A stretch of DNA of 64,000 nucleotides from Fen-1258 sp964441505 (lineage in GTDB: Bacteria > Bacteroidota > Ignavibacteria > Ignavibacteriales > Melioribacteraceae): the NCBI GenBank assembly GCA_964441505.1, contig CAYTUV010000006.1, forward strand, positions 71,589 to 135,588, given 5' to 3'. The notes below the pieces were generated by a model that was given only the letters and a program-made list of their open reading frames with translations, made no database searches and had not been told where the DNA came from. Positions 18,613-26,822 of this stretch are shown here, one piece after another (position 1 is the first letter of the stretch; the number at the start of each line of letters is the position of its first letter). The position numbers and the translations under genes were made by a program.

Positions 18613-19188
18613 CTAGAACAACCAGTGAAATAATTTAGAAAGTAAACCGGGCTTCTGGGCATTATTAATTATGCCGTTGCCTTCGAACGACAGCTCTGCA
18701 TTTGAAATATTATATGAAAGAACAGCGTTATCCGGGGATATATCTGAAGGGCGGACAATTCCCCTTACCTGAATCATCTGTTCTTCGCCGTTGATTGTAA
18801 TTTTTTTACTCCCCCGAATAACAAGATTACCGTTAGCCAGGACAGTATCGACAGTTGCGCTTATTTTTGTCCTGATATTTCCGGTTGTCTGCGTTGAACC
18901 TTGACCGCTGAAATCATTATTGGATCCCATCTTTACATTCACATTTGGTAATGCCGTTTTATCCACTCCTCCGGAAAATCCAAAGCCGACATCACTCTTT
19001 CTTCCTGCATTGGTCTCAGAGTTATTAGAAGCCTGTGTGGATTCCAATACAATAATTGTTATTGCATCACCTTGTCTGTTTGCTTTCTGATCTGAGAAAA
19101 GAGACGCATATGCGTTTTGTCTCATATCCTGAGCATTCAGTGCCAATGTAAAAACTGCCGGTACGAGAAATATTATTAATCGTTTCAT
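18613..19188 (-). CDS. flgH: Flagellar L-ring protein FlgH
   Basis: FlgH makes the outer-membrane ring. The 191-residue protein has a signal peptide (LIIFLVPAVFTLALNAQ) followed by ASLFSDQKANRQGDAITIIV and the conserved GNLVIRGSKKITINGEEQ and VRGIVRPSDISPDN. The usual lipobox Cys of FlgH is absent: the region after the signal reads NAQDMRQN, so it is probably cleaved by signal peptidase I and not lipidated. It lies between flgA and flgI. Confidence 0.93.
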   Translation of the reverse strand: MKRLIIFLVPAVFTLALNAQDMRQNAYASLFSDQKANRQGDAITIIVLESTQASNNSETNAGRKSDVGFGFSGGVDKTALPNVNVKMGSNNDFSGQGSTQTTGNIRTKISATVDTVLANGNLVIRGSKKITINGEEQMIQVRGIVRPSDISPDNAVLSYNISNAELSFEGNGIINNAQKPGLLSKLFHWLF

Positions 19189-19189
19189 A

Positions 19190-19840
19190 TCATTCTACCA
19201 GGGTTAAGTTGCTTTTATCTACTATTTTGGCTTTGTACAATTTGCTTCCGTTTGCGTATACACTAATTACATCCCCGACACAACCATCCTGCCGGGCAAT
19301 TACATCCATCGAGACATCAACACCGGTCCCGCCGGTATGAAGAATTACTTTATCCCCCTTGCTCACTATCGGTGCCGGTTCAATCATCTCTTTGGAAAGT
19401 ATTGTTCTTGCCTTCACTGAAGTTTTACTTCTGTAGTTAGAGAGATTAGCATCAATATTTACAGTCTTTCCATCGTACATAGCTACGTCTTCAATTGTCA
19501 CCTCGAATAAATTCTGAGAGAGATTCTCTCCTCTTCGGATTTCATTTAAGGCTACCAGTACATTTTTATAAAGTTTTACACGAACAGTTAATAAAGCGTT
19601 GCTTGGCAAATTATCCAAATCATATACTGTAACCGGGATATAAAAATAATTTTTCGTTAGCCGTGATTGTTTTTCATAATTGATTTCAATACGTGAATAA
19701 TTTTTGGGCTGCTGAACAATCTGATATTCATATTTAACGAAGCTGTTCAGTTTAGCCTCAAGGTAATTTTTCAACTTTGCATCAAGACTATCGCCATGGC
19801 CAATAAAAAATCCGATCAATATTGTTATCATTCCAAGCAT
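19190..19840 (-). CDS. flgA: P-ring assembly chaperone FlgA
   Basis: FlgA helps FlgI assemble in the periplasm. The 216-residue protein has a short N-terminal signal (MITILIGFFIGHGDS) and ends in a SAF-like domain with LSKEMIEPAPIVSKGDKVIL and the family end GSKLYKAKIVDKSNLTL. The start at 19840 has no obvious ribosome site; an ATG three codons on is equally possible. It is between flgG and flgH, a common arrangement. Confidence 0.88.
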   Translation of the reverse strand: MLGMITILIGFFIGHGDSLDAKLKNYLEAKLNSFVKYEYQIVQQPKNYSRIEINYEKQSRLTKNYFYIPVTVYDLDNLPSNALLTVRVKLYKNVLVALNEIRRGENLSQNLFEVTIEDVAMYDGKTVNIDANLSNYRSKTSVKARTILSKEMIEPAPIVSKGDKVILHTGGTGVDVSMDVIARQDGCVGDVISVYANGSKLYKAKIVDKSNLTLVE

Positions 19841-19846
19841 ACTTAA

Positions 19847-20647
19847 TTAAGCTCTCTTAAGATTGTTTGCGATTGTCATCATTTCTTCAACTGTCTTAAC
19901 AGTTTTAGAGTTTATTTCATAAGCGCGCTGAGCAGCTATCATTGAAATCATTTCTTCCACAATATCAACATTCGAAGACTCTAAAAATCCCTGATGAATT
20001 TCCCCGAATCCTTGACCACCCGGAGTACCAAGCATCGGTTGACCGGAGGCTTGTGTCTCGGAGTAAAGATTATCGCCAAGAGCAGAGAGACCGCCATTAT
20101 TCATGAATCGGGCAAGCTCAATATTTCCGAGAACGGTCGCGCTTCCATCTAAAAGATTAGCCGCTACTGTACCGTCTTTTCCAACCGATAAAGTTGCGAT
20201 ATCTGAGTTTAAGGTTAATCCCGGCTCAAGAGTATAACCGCTTGTTGTAACCAATTTTCCATCTGCACTCACTTTAAAAGACCCATCGCGTGTGTATGCA
20301 AATGTACCGTCGCTCTTTCTTACCTGAAAAAATCCTTCACCCTGAATTGCCAGATCGAATTGATTATTTGTCGGTGTAACATCACCTTGTTTAAATATTT
20401 TTTGTGATGATGCCGGTTTAACTCCGTTACCAACCTGTATCATTGTTGTAGAAGTATCCTCAATACCCGGGGTTGAAGAGGTGAGAGGGTTGATATTAAC
20501 CTCCTGATACATTAGGTCTTGAAACTCGGCTTTATTCTTTTTGAAACCGGTTGTATTTATGTTCGCTATATTATTAGAGATAACCTCGATATTGATTTGC
20601 TGCGCATACATACCTGTTGCCGCTGTTCTTAATGCACGTTCTGACAT
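19847..20647 (-). CDS. flgG: Distal rod protein FlgG
   Basis: The 266-residue protein has the N-terminal axial signature MYAQQINIEVISNNIANINT, the TGFKKNKAEFQDLMYQ segment and the C-terminal SSNVDIVEEMISMIAAQRAY. This is the typical FlgG form and length. A good AAAGGAG ribosome site precedes the ATG. It follows flgF by 12 nt. Confidence 0.95.
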   Translation of the reverse strand: MSERALRTAATGMYAQQINIEVISNNIANINTTGFKKNKAEFQDLMYQEVNINPLTSSTPGIEDTSTTMIQVGNGVKPASSQKIFKQGDVTPTNNQFDLAIQGEGFFQVRKSDGTFAYTRDGSFKVSADGKLVTTSGYTLEPGLTLNSDIATLSVGKDGTVAANLLDGSATVLGNIELARFMNNGGLSALGDNLYSETQASGQPMLGTPGGQGFGEIHQGFLESSNVDIVEEMISMIAAQRAYEINSKTVKTVEEMMTIANNLKRA

Positions 20648-20659
20648 GATTTTCTCCTT

Positions 20660-21370
20660 TTATACTTTTCCGCTTTCGTTTGCCTGAGCTAAAGACTGAT
20701 CGAGAGCAGCAATAATTTTTTGAGCTGATTCATATTCTTTGTTGAGCTGTATCATCGATTCCATTTCTTCAATGATATTCGTGTTAGCTCCTTCGAGATA
20801 TCCCTGAGAAATGCCATAATCATTTTCAGGGACTGCAAAAGATTCCTGACCTTCTGTTATAAAGGTGGAATTACTCGATCTGAATAGTTGCCCCGCATCA
20901 GCGACATTCATAATTAAAAGTGTATCTACAGTTTTGTCACCTATTTTAATTTCTCCGGCCTTCGTAACCTCAATTTTAGAATCTTTATTCAACATCGTTT
21001 CTTCCAATGTAATTGGACCATTCTTACCCAGCACCTTATTGTCATTTACATCGGTTAAAAAGCCTTCATCGGATATTTTAAATTTTCCGTTACGTGTAAG
21101 TTCAACTTCATCCATTCCATTTTTAACAGCAAAAAATCCCTTGCCTGTAATTGCAAGATCAAGAGGGTTGGCAGTCTGAAGTATATCTCCCTGTTTCTGA
21201 CTTGTGAGTTTTCTTGTTTCGGCATCACCCATCTTATTAATAACTTCAGAAAACGGAACTTCTCTTCTATATCCCGTTGTGTTTACATTTACCAGGTTGT
21301 TTGCTATTACTGCAATGTTTTTAACTTTGTACTCAAGACTTCTTGCTGCGGTATATATGCCTTTAATCAT
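20660..21370 (-). CDS. flgF: Proximal rod protein FlgF
   Basis: The 236-residue protein begins MIKGIYTAARSLEYKVKNIA and carries NLVNVNTTGYRREVPF, the hook/rod NPLDLAITGKGFFAVK block and the C-terminal GANTNIIEEMESMIQLNKEY. It is shorter than FlgG and lies directly upstream of it, which supports FlgF over a second FlgG. Confidence 0.92.
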   Translation of the reverse strand: MIKGIYTAARSLEYKVKNIAVIANNLVNVNTTGYRREVPFSEVINKMGDAETRKLTSQKQGDILQTANPLDLAITGKGFFAVKNGMDEVELTRNGKFKISDEGFLTDVNDNKVLGKNGPITLEETMLNKDSKIEVTKAGEIKIGDKTVDTLLIMNVADAGQLFRSSNSTFITEGQESFAVPENDYGISQGYLEGANTNIIEEMESMIQLNKEYESAQKIIAALDQSLAQANESGKV

Positions 21371-21381
21371 TTCATCCTCTC

Positions 21382-21957
21382 CTACATTTTTCCGATTTCA
21401 AATAATTTTAAGCGTGATGCAAGGAGTAATTCACCTTTTGCGATTCTTAATTCTTTAGCGAGATTAGATATATGACTTTCGGATGCATTAAAGATCGATT
21501 TATGATTCTTAAGTTTTTTCCGCTCGTCTTTAAGCTTTGAATTTTCTCTTGTGATAACTTTTTCTTCGCGGAGAATGGATATTTTATTTTTTAATGTGCG
21601 TGACGATCTTTTCTTAATTACATAAACCGTTCTGCGCACTACGAGACCGAGAATAATAAAAAATGATGCCGTTATAAATATTAGAATATGAAGCGGTAGC
21701 GACTTTACAAAATTCCGAATTGGATCATTCGAAATTGGAATAACAACTTTTTTGAGCGCTATACTGATTGCCGCTTCTGTAACAGGAATCACAGCTTGCT
21801 GCATCTGTTTTTCCCTAGCCTTCTCAATCTGCCGCTGAACTAAATTACTTATGCAGATAGAATCCTGCGCCATTTCAGTTACACACGAATCAATCGCTTC
21901 AGATTGAGCAAACAAAAGCGAAGTAGAAATTAGAATGACAAAGATTACATACTTCAT
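21382..21957 (-). CDS. Unknown membrane protein with coiled coil, 191 aa
   Basis: I do not recognise the family. An N-terminal signal peptide or helix (YVIFVILISTSLLFAQ) is followed by a Cys-containing periplasmic stretch (DSCVTEMAQDSICIS). A membrane helix lies near 90-110 (LHILIFITASFFIILGLVV), and a basic coiled-coil tail of about 75 residues should be cytoplasmic. It is ATGA-coupled to the degenerate kinase upstream and sits 11 nt before flgF, so it bridges the regulatory and rod parts of the operon. Confidence 0.6.
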   Translation of the reverse strand: MKYVIFVILISTSLLFAQSEAIDSCVTEMAQDSICISNLVQRQIEKAREKQMQQAVIPVTEAAISIALKKVVIPISNDPIRNFVKSLPLHILIFITASFFIILGLVVRRTVYVIKKRSSRTLKNKISILREEKVITRENSKLKDERKKLKNHKSIFNASESHISNLAKELRIAKGELLLASRLKLFEIGKM

Positions 21958-23264
21958 AAATTCAAGTTCCTTCTCATTGGGAAGATTAAATGAATAATAG
22001 ATCCTTTCAGGGGTAAAGAGTTGAATTCAGCGGTGCCTTCATTTTTTTTCATGAGTTCATGAATTAATTTAACGGTTACATTCGTTTTGCATTCTTTTGA
22101 ATTATCAAAACCGGACAACTCTTCTGTAGTAAAAACGGAGAGCACAATTCTCTCTTTGATGTATTTGGTCTGAATAACAATCGCGCCCCCTTTTTTGGAA
22201 TCGCTTTTAACGATCGAAAAGATACTTGCCAGAATTTGTTTAATGTCTTTAGGATCACTTAGAATCGGAGGCATGTTTTCTTCCAGATCAAGTTCACATT
22301 CAAGTCCAAGATTGTTAAGAGTTGCATTGCTCACATTTTTAAATTCGCGTACAACTTTATTTATTTCACAGGGCTGGCTTTTTTGTGTTTGCGGCTTGTT
22401 AAGCTCCGAAAATTTTACTAAACGTTTGGTGAGTTCACTGATTTTTTTTACCTGCTGTTTGATCTTGTCCGTCACTTCACCGTCAACATTAAATTCATTT
22501 TCGACTACGTTGGTATAGCTTAATATTACTTGAAGCGGTTCTCCGATCTCTTCCAAAATTCCTTCTGCAAGTTCTCCTATGGCGTAGGTGTCAAAATCAT
22601 TGTTCATTTTAGACTGATAAACCTGAAGTTCCTGGTAAAGTTTGTTGATTGATTGTTTTTGTCTGAGTGTCATAATCATTGGAATGATCATACTGAGCAA
22701 AATTTGCACTGATTGATTTTCCAGCGAGTCTTCCTTAAGCTTTGAAACAGGGGTCAATAAAGAGAGTAACCCGTAATTGTCTTTTCTGTCATAGACCGGA
22801 AAAATTATCTGATTAAGTTTAGAACCATTGATGGTGAGCTTATTCAGATCCGGTATTATTGTGGCTTTCTTGGTCTCAAAGATCCAGTCCAGGATTCCGT
22901 CTTTATACGCTTTATTAACAGCCGTTACATGCAGCTGAGACGCATTAGAATTTAACGGTACTAAATTCCGGCGAGACTCATTGAAAAGAAATATTTCTAC
23001 TTCCTTAGAAAATATAATCCGCTTCACAAATTCCTGAAAAAGAGAATTCAGATCTTTAACGCTGTCTACACTTTGAATTTTATTTTGGAACGAGTAAAGA
23101 TTTTGAACAAAGAAAGAATATTTGTCCAGAAGATTCGAATTAATTCTGTGATTCTCGAAACTTATAAGTTTCAGATCTCCCTGCGCTTCAGAATTTTTTG
23201 TGAAATATTGAAGTGACTTATGAAATGATTCGTATTCAGAAGTTTTTTCTTTTATCAGTCTCAA
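21954..23264 (-). CDS. Degenerate histidine kinase with GAF-like domain
   Basis: Residues 50-195 look like a GAF domain. The dimerisation helix at 228-250 reads GELAEGILEEIGEPLQVIL; where active kinases have His the residue is Glu238. The ATPase-like domain (310-430) keeps its outline (DPKDIKQILASIF and GSIIHLIFP at the end) but has neither the N-box Asn nor a DxGxG motif. Autophosphorylation therefore looks impossible, and a binding or regulatory role is more likely. The start is a TTG overlapping the HDOD stop (TTGA), preceded by GAGGT. No in-frame ATG occurs before about residue 190. Confidence 0.8.
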   Translation of the reverse strand: MRLIKEKTSEYESFHKSLQYFTKNSEAQGDLKLISFENHRINSNLLDKYSFFVQNLYSFQNKIQSVDSVKDLNSLFQEFVKRIIFSKEVEIFLFNESRRNLVPLNSNASQLHVTAVNKAYKDGILDWIFETKKATIIPDLNKLTINGSKLNQIIFPVYDRKDNYGLLSLLTPVSKLKEDSLENQSVQILLSMIIPMIMTLRQKQSINKLYQELQVYQSKMNNDFDTYAIGELAEGILEEIGEPLQVILSYTNVVENEFNVDGEVTDKIKQQVKKISELTKRLVKFSELNKPQTQKSQPCEINKVVREFKNVSNATLNNLGLECELDLEENMPPILSDPKDIKQILASIFSIVKSDSKKGGAIVIQTKYIKERIVLSVFTTEELSGFDNSKECKTNVTVKLIHELMKKNEGTAEFNSLPLKGSIIHLIFPMRRNLNL

Positions 23265-24142
23265 ATTAAGTACCTCAATGATTCAAGTTGTCCGACTAAC
23301 GGCTCGCGGTAATTCTCAATAAATTTTCCAAGATCTGCAAGATCCTTGAAATGAAGAGTTGTCAGAATATGTTCATTCAGTTCAAGAGTGCCATCCCATT
23401 TTAGATCTCCCATTTGTAATTTTTGAGTCATATAATCTGCAAGATGAACAACCGATGAAAGAACCGGTGCATCTGCAGAAAGTTGCGGCGAATGATGGTT
23501 CTTAACAATGTTGCATATTAGTTCGGGTATGTTCCAGTTCTTTAACAGGATTTCGCCAACTGCCTGATGATCCATTCCGAGTGTTTCTTTTTCAGCTTCA
23601 AGGAATGGTGTGCCTTTACCAACAACGTCGTAAATGGTCACAAAATCTGAGTGCATAAATCTATGTACAACAGAAATCCCAAGATCATGTAGGAGTCCGG
23701 CCAGAAATACTTCACCGCTTTTTTCTAATCCCAGATCCATTGCAATTTTTTTGGAAATGGTTGCAGTAATGTATGAGTGCATCCAAAAATTCTTCTGATC
23801 GAGATACTGATCGCTTTTGTTTTTCATCGATTCCATCAAGGAAAGGGCGGAAACAATATTTCTGATTTCATCGTATCCTAAAATCATAATTGCAAACTCA
23901 ATTGAAGCAACTCTTTTTGATAATCCGTAAAACGGAGAGTTTGCAATTGTCAACAGTTTGAGCACAACACCCTGATCTTTCGAAATTGCTTTTGCAAGAA
24001 CGTGAGGGCTGGTATATTGATCGTTTAGAAGCTCAAGCACCTCGGTGAGTATTTTAGGAATTGGAGACAGCGTATTAACCTTTTTAAGAATTAATTCTGT
24101 TCTCTCGCATTTTTTTGTATAATCAATTGATAATGTTTCCAT
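23261..24142 (-). CDS. HDOD domain signalling protein
   Basis: HDOD domains resemble HD phosphohydrolases without the metal site and act as protein scaffolds in signalling. The 293-residue protein has the family pattern PKILTEVLELLNDQYTSP, ISKDQGVVLKLLTIANSPFY, EFAIMILGYDEIRNIVSAL and LAGLLHDLGISVVHRF. It is a paralogue of the next HDOD gene, 6 nt upstream, and overlaps the degenerate kinase by 4 nt. Involvement in motility control is inferred from the cluster. Confidence 0.9.
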   Translation of the reverse strand: METLSIDYTKKCERTELILKKVNTLSPIPKILTEVLELLNDQYTSPHVLAKAISKDQGVVLKLLTIANSPFYGLSKRVASIEFAIMILGYDEIRNIVSALSLMESMKNKSDQYLDQKNFWMHSYITATISKKIAMDLGLEKSGEVFLAGLLHDLGISVVHRFMHSDFVTIYDVVGKGTPFLEAEKETLGMDHQAVGEILLKNWNIPELICNIVKNHHSPQLSADAPVLSSVVHLADYMTQKLQMGDLKWDGTLELNEHILTTLHFKDLADLGKFIENYREPLVGQLESLRYLI

Positions 24143-24148
24143 AACGCC

Positions 24149-25021
24149 CTATTGATTTATTGATTCAAGATGACTTTTAAATAAATATTCATAACCCGAG
24201 ATGAAATCCTCGAGATATTGAGAACTTCCAAAACCAAGAATGTCAATTATATTCTCATCGAACACATATTCATTATCCCATTCAAACGCGCCGATATTCA
24301 AACGCTGGGTCATATAATCCGCAAGATGAACAAGTGAAGCCAGGACTCTTCCTTCTTTGGCGAGTGAAGGCTTATGATGATATAGAACCGCTTCGCCGAT
24401 ATAAGGAGGGAAATTCCACTTCTCAAGTAAGAACTCTCCTATATCCTGATGTGTAAAACCGAGTGTCGCTTCTTCAGCGTTGATGTGAGATATTTGATCT
24501 CTTTCCTTTGCCTGTAATACTTTTTTGAATTCCGGATTAATAAATCGTTGAAGTACAACAAGACCCAAATCATGAAGCAGTCCCGCCGTAAAAACTTCAC
24601 CCGATTTCGGATAACGAAGATCATCTGCAATTCTTTTAGCAGCAGTCGCCGTTAAAAGAGAATGAACCCAGTAATTATTCTGATTCCAATCGGGTGTGTT
24701 TCTTGTTTTAAATACTTCAACAAGTGAAAGAGCAACCAGAATATTTCTAATATGCTCAAAGCCGATTATAACAACTGCAAACTCAATTGTTGAAACTCTT
24801 CTTGGTAAACCATAAAGAGGAGAATTTGCAACCGCAAGTATTTTTGCAACTATACCTTGATCTTGAGAAATCACTTTGCATAAATCTGTTGCGCTGGTTC
24901 TATCACTGTCAAGCATCACCGACACCTCTGTAATAATCTGTGGAACAGAAGGCAGAGAACCTATATTCAAGAGTTTTTTTCTTATGCTTTCCCGCAAGTC
25001 CGGATTTTTAACTTCAAGCAT
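24149..25021 (-). CDS. HDOD domain signalling protein
   Basis: A 290-residue HDOD protein with SLPSVPQIITEVSVML, ISQDQGIVAKILAVANSP, EFAVVIIGFEHIRNILVAL and AGLLHDLGLVVLQRF. A longer frame from 25096 exists, but its first 25 residues lie inside fliA and are not family-like. The ATG at 25021 yields MLEVKNPDLRESIRKKLL and overlaps the fliA stop by 8 nt, so it is preferred. It is about half identical by eye to the neighbouring HDOD protein, a likely tandem duplication. Confidence 0.9.
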   Translation of the reverse strand: MLEVKNPDLRESIRKKLLNIGSLPSVPQIITEVSVMLDSDRTSATDLCKVISQDQGIVAKILAVANSPLYGLPRRVSTIEFAVVIIGFEHIRNILVALSLVEVFKTRNTPDWNQNNYWVHSLLTATAAKRIADDLRYPKSGEVFTAGLLHDLGLVVLQRFINPEFKKVLQAKERDQISHINAEEATLGFTHQDIGEFLLEKWNFPPYIGEAVLYHHKPSLAKEGRVLASLVHLADYMTQRLNIGAFEWDNEYVFDENIIDILGFGSSQYLEDFISGYEYLFKSHLESINQ

Positions 25022-25646
25022 TATATTCAGCCAACTTAAGTTTGAGAGAATTGATAACTTTAGAATGAATTTGGGATACACGCGAGACCGTAACATTTAG
25101 AATCTGAGAAATTTCTTTGTAGTTCAATTCTTCATAATAATAGAGACTCAAAATCGTTCTTTCTCTTTCGCCAAGTTCTTTCATAAGATCAACAAGCCTT
25201 TGTTTAAGATCTTTCTTTTCAAGAATTGTATCAGGCTTCTCTGCGCCGCTTGGAATAATTTCCTGAACCTGCATTCCGTCATCATCACTAATTGTTTGGT
25301 TCAAGGAAACGCTTGAGAAGGAATAGCTTGTGCTGCTTTCGCCTTCAACTGTGTGTTCATATTTGTCGGTGTATTTGCGGAGTTCATCATAAATTTTACC
25401 GCGGATTCTTTGAATAGCATATGTCTCGAATTTGGTCCCGTAATCGGGATCAAACCGATCGATCGCTTCACTCAACCCTTCAATTCCAAACTGGAAGAAA
25501 TCGCGACGGTCCAGAATTCCGTTTTGATTAAGATTGGTTTTGTGAATAACGTAATGAACAAGATTCAGATAAGTGAGTACAATCTGTTTCTTTAAATCCG
25601 TTGAAGGATTTTCTTTGTACGAGGACCAAAGGGTTGCATTACTCAT
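25014..25646 (-). CDS. fliA: Flagellar sigma factor FliA (sigma-28)
   Basis: FliA directs late flagellar and chemotaxis gene transcription. The 210-residue protein has region 2 (FFQFGIEGLSEAIDRFDPDY, then FETYAIQRIRGKIYDELRKY) and region 4 with the helix-turn-helix (LNYKEISQILNVTVSRVSQI). It is a little shorter than enteric FliA, with a reduced region 3. No anti-sigma factor FlgM is recognisable here. One good candidate target promoter lies at 62853-62879. Confidence 0.95.
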   Translation of the reverse strand: MSNATLWSSYKENPSTDLKKQIVLTYLNLVHYVIHKTNLNQNGILDRRDFFQFGIEGLSEAIDRFDPDYGTKFETYAIQRIRGKIYDELRKYTDKYEHTVEGESSTSYSFSSVSLNQTISDDDGMQVQEIIPSGAEKPDTILEKKDLKQRLVDLMKELGERERTILSLYYYEELNYKEISQILNVTVSRVSQIHSKVINSLKLKLAEYNA

Positions 25647-25875
25647 TTTTCGATTTTCCTGCTAAGTTTTCTGAATAGTCGCTTAATTTATTGAGCGAGT
25701 TTCTGTTAATTGCTTTGATGATTCCGATTACTATTATGCTGAGCATTGAGGTTACTATGATAAAGATGACGAAAGAATTAAGAAGGATTTTTTCCATTGT
25801 CATTCCTCTTTGGGTGAAATAGATCACCGAAAAGAAGAAGATCAGTAAACCGCTTTGAAGAATTATCTTGTTCAT
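25639..25875 (-). CDS. Small unknown membrane protein before fliA
   Basis: A 78-residue product with two hydrophobic segments (LLIFFFSVIYFTQ and SFVIFIIVTSMLSIIVIGII) and a short polar tail. A longer frame starts at a TTG at 25953, but the ATG at 25875 has GGAAAC upstream and is the likelier start. It overlaps fliA by 8 nt. Small membrane proteins of this sort between flhG and fliA are seen in some other motile bacteria, but I cannot name the family. Confidence 0.6.
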   Translation of the reverse strand: MNKIILQSGLLIFFFSVIYFTQRGMTMEKILLNSFVIFIIVTSMLSIIVIGIIKAINRNSLNKLSDYSENLAGKSKNE

Positions 25876-25988
25876 CGTTTCCACTTTTTTGATACTAAAG
25901 TTGCAAACACTATACCATAGCACTGTTTCTGGCAGAGTAGTATAAACATTCAATTTTGCTTGATTTATGTGGGGAAATTTGAGGATAC

Positions 25989-26822
25989 TTATTTAGACTG
26001 GTTATTATTAGCCATTTGTGTGATAGTAATGAACCGCATTACGTTCTGATAAATTCCATCGGCCGCAATTGACGTTGGATCGTAATCCAGAAGCAATTCC
26101 TGATTCACTATTGATTTGTGCGCGGCTCCGTCTTGATTTATTATTCCGAGTAATTCGATATGCATTTTCAGGAAATGATTCACCGCTGTTGAAAGTTTTA
26201 TGAATGCATTCTCCCCCTCGTCGGAATCACTGCACTTGTTTATTACAACAAATCTTTCCGCTTCCGATTCATTTTCGGCTAATAGTTTAATCACAACATA
26301 AGCATCCATTACCGCTGTCGGTTCGGGAGAAGTAACAATTATATTGTAATCTGATTTCATAAGCTGATAAAGAACCAGCATATCGGCACCCCCAGATGAA
26401 TCTAAGATTATATAATCATAACGATGCTGAATTTTTGTAAGGACAATAAAGAAGTAATCTATTATTTCCCTGCTTACGCGGGGATAGTCGTTCCTGCCGG
26501 AATCGCCGAAGATCAAATCGAGGTTCGTAGAATAATTGAAAACTATGTCATCTAGAGTTTCTGTCTGCTCGAAGAAGTTGGAAATTGTTTTAGCTGAGGT
26601 CTGATTTAGCAGTATGTTCAGGTTGGAAAAATTAAGATCAAAATCCACAAGCAGCACTTTTTTATTCAGGCGTGAGAGCTGATATGCGAAGTTGGCAGAG
26701 AAAAATGTTTTTCCTGTACCACCTTTGCCCGAGCATACGGAAATGATTTTAGAATTGGAATTTCTATTTTCTCTTTCCGCAAGTCTATTGAGCTCAATCA
26801 GTCTTGATGCTTGCTCATTCAT
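25989..26822 (-). CDS. flhG: MinD-like ATPase FlhG
   Basis: FlhG limits flagellum number and works with FlhF. The 277-residue protein has a deviant Walker A motif SGKGGTGKTFFSANFA (residues 31-46), the Walker A' LVDFDLNFSN and a Walker B-like DYIILDSSGG. An N-terminal helix (QASRLIELNRLAE) resembles the FlhF-activating segment of the family. The start overlaps the flhF stop by ATGA. Confidence 0.92.
   Translation of the reverse strand: MNEQASRLIELNRLAERENRNSNSKIISVCSGKGGTGKTFFSANFAYQLSRLNKKVLLVDFDLNFSNLNILLNQTSAKTISNFFEQTETLDDIVFNYSTNLDLIFGDSGRNDYPRVSREIIDYFFIVLTKIQHRYDYIILDSSGGADMLVLYQLMKSDYNIIVTSPEPTAVMDAYVVIKLLAENESEAERFVVINKCSDSDEGENAFIKLSTAVNHFLKMHIELLGIINQDGAAHKSIVNQELLLDYDPTSIAADGIYQNVMRFITITQMANNNQSK

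Noticed and set aside
25022..25096. Longer start for the first HDOD protein
   Set aside because: The extra 25 residues lie inside fliA and are not family-like; the ATG at 25021 overlaps the fliA stop by 8 nt, a normal coupling.
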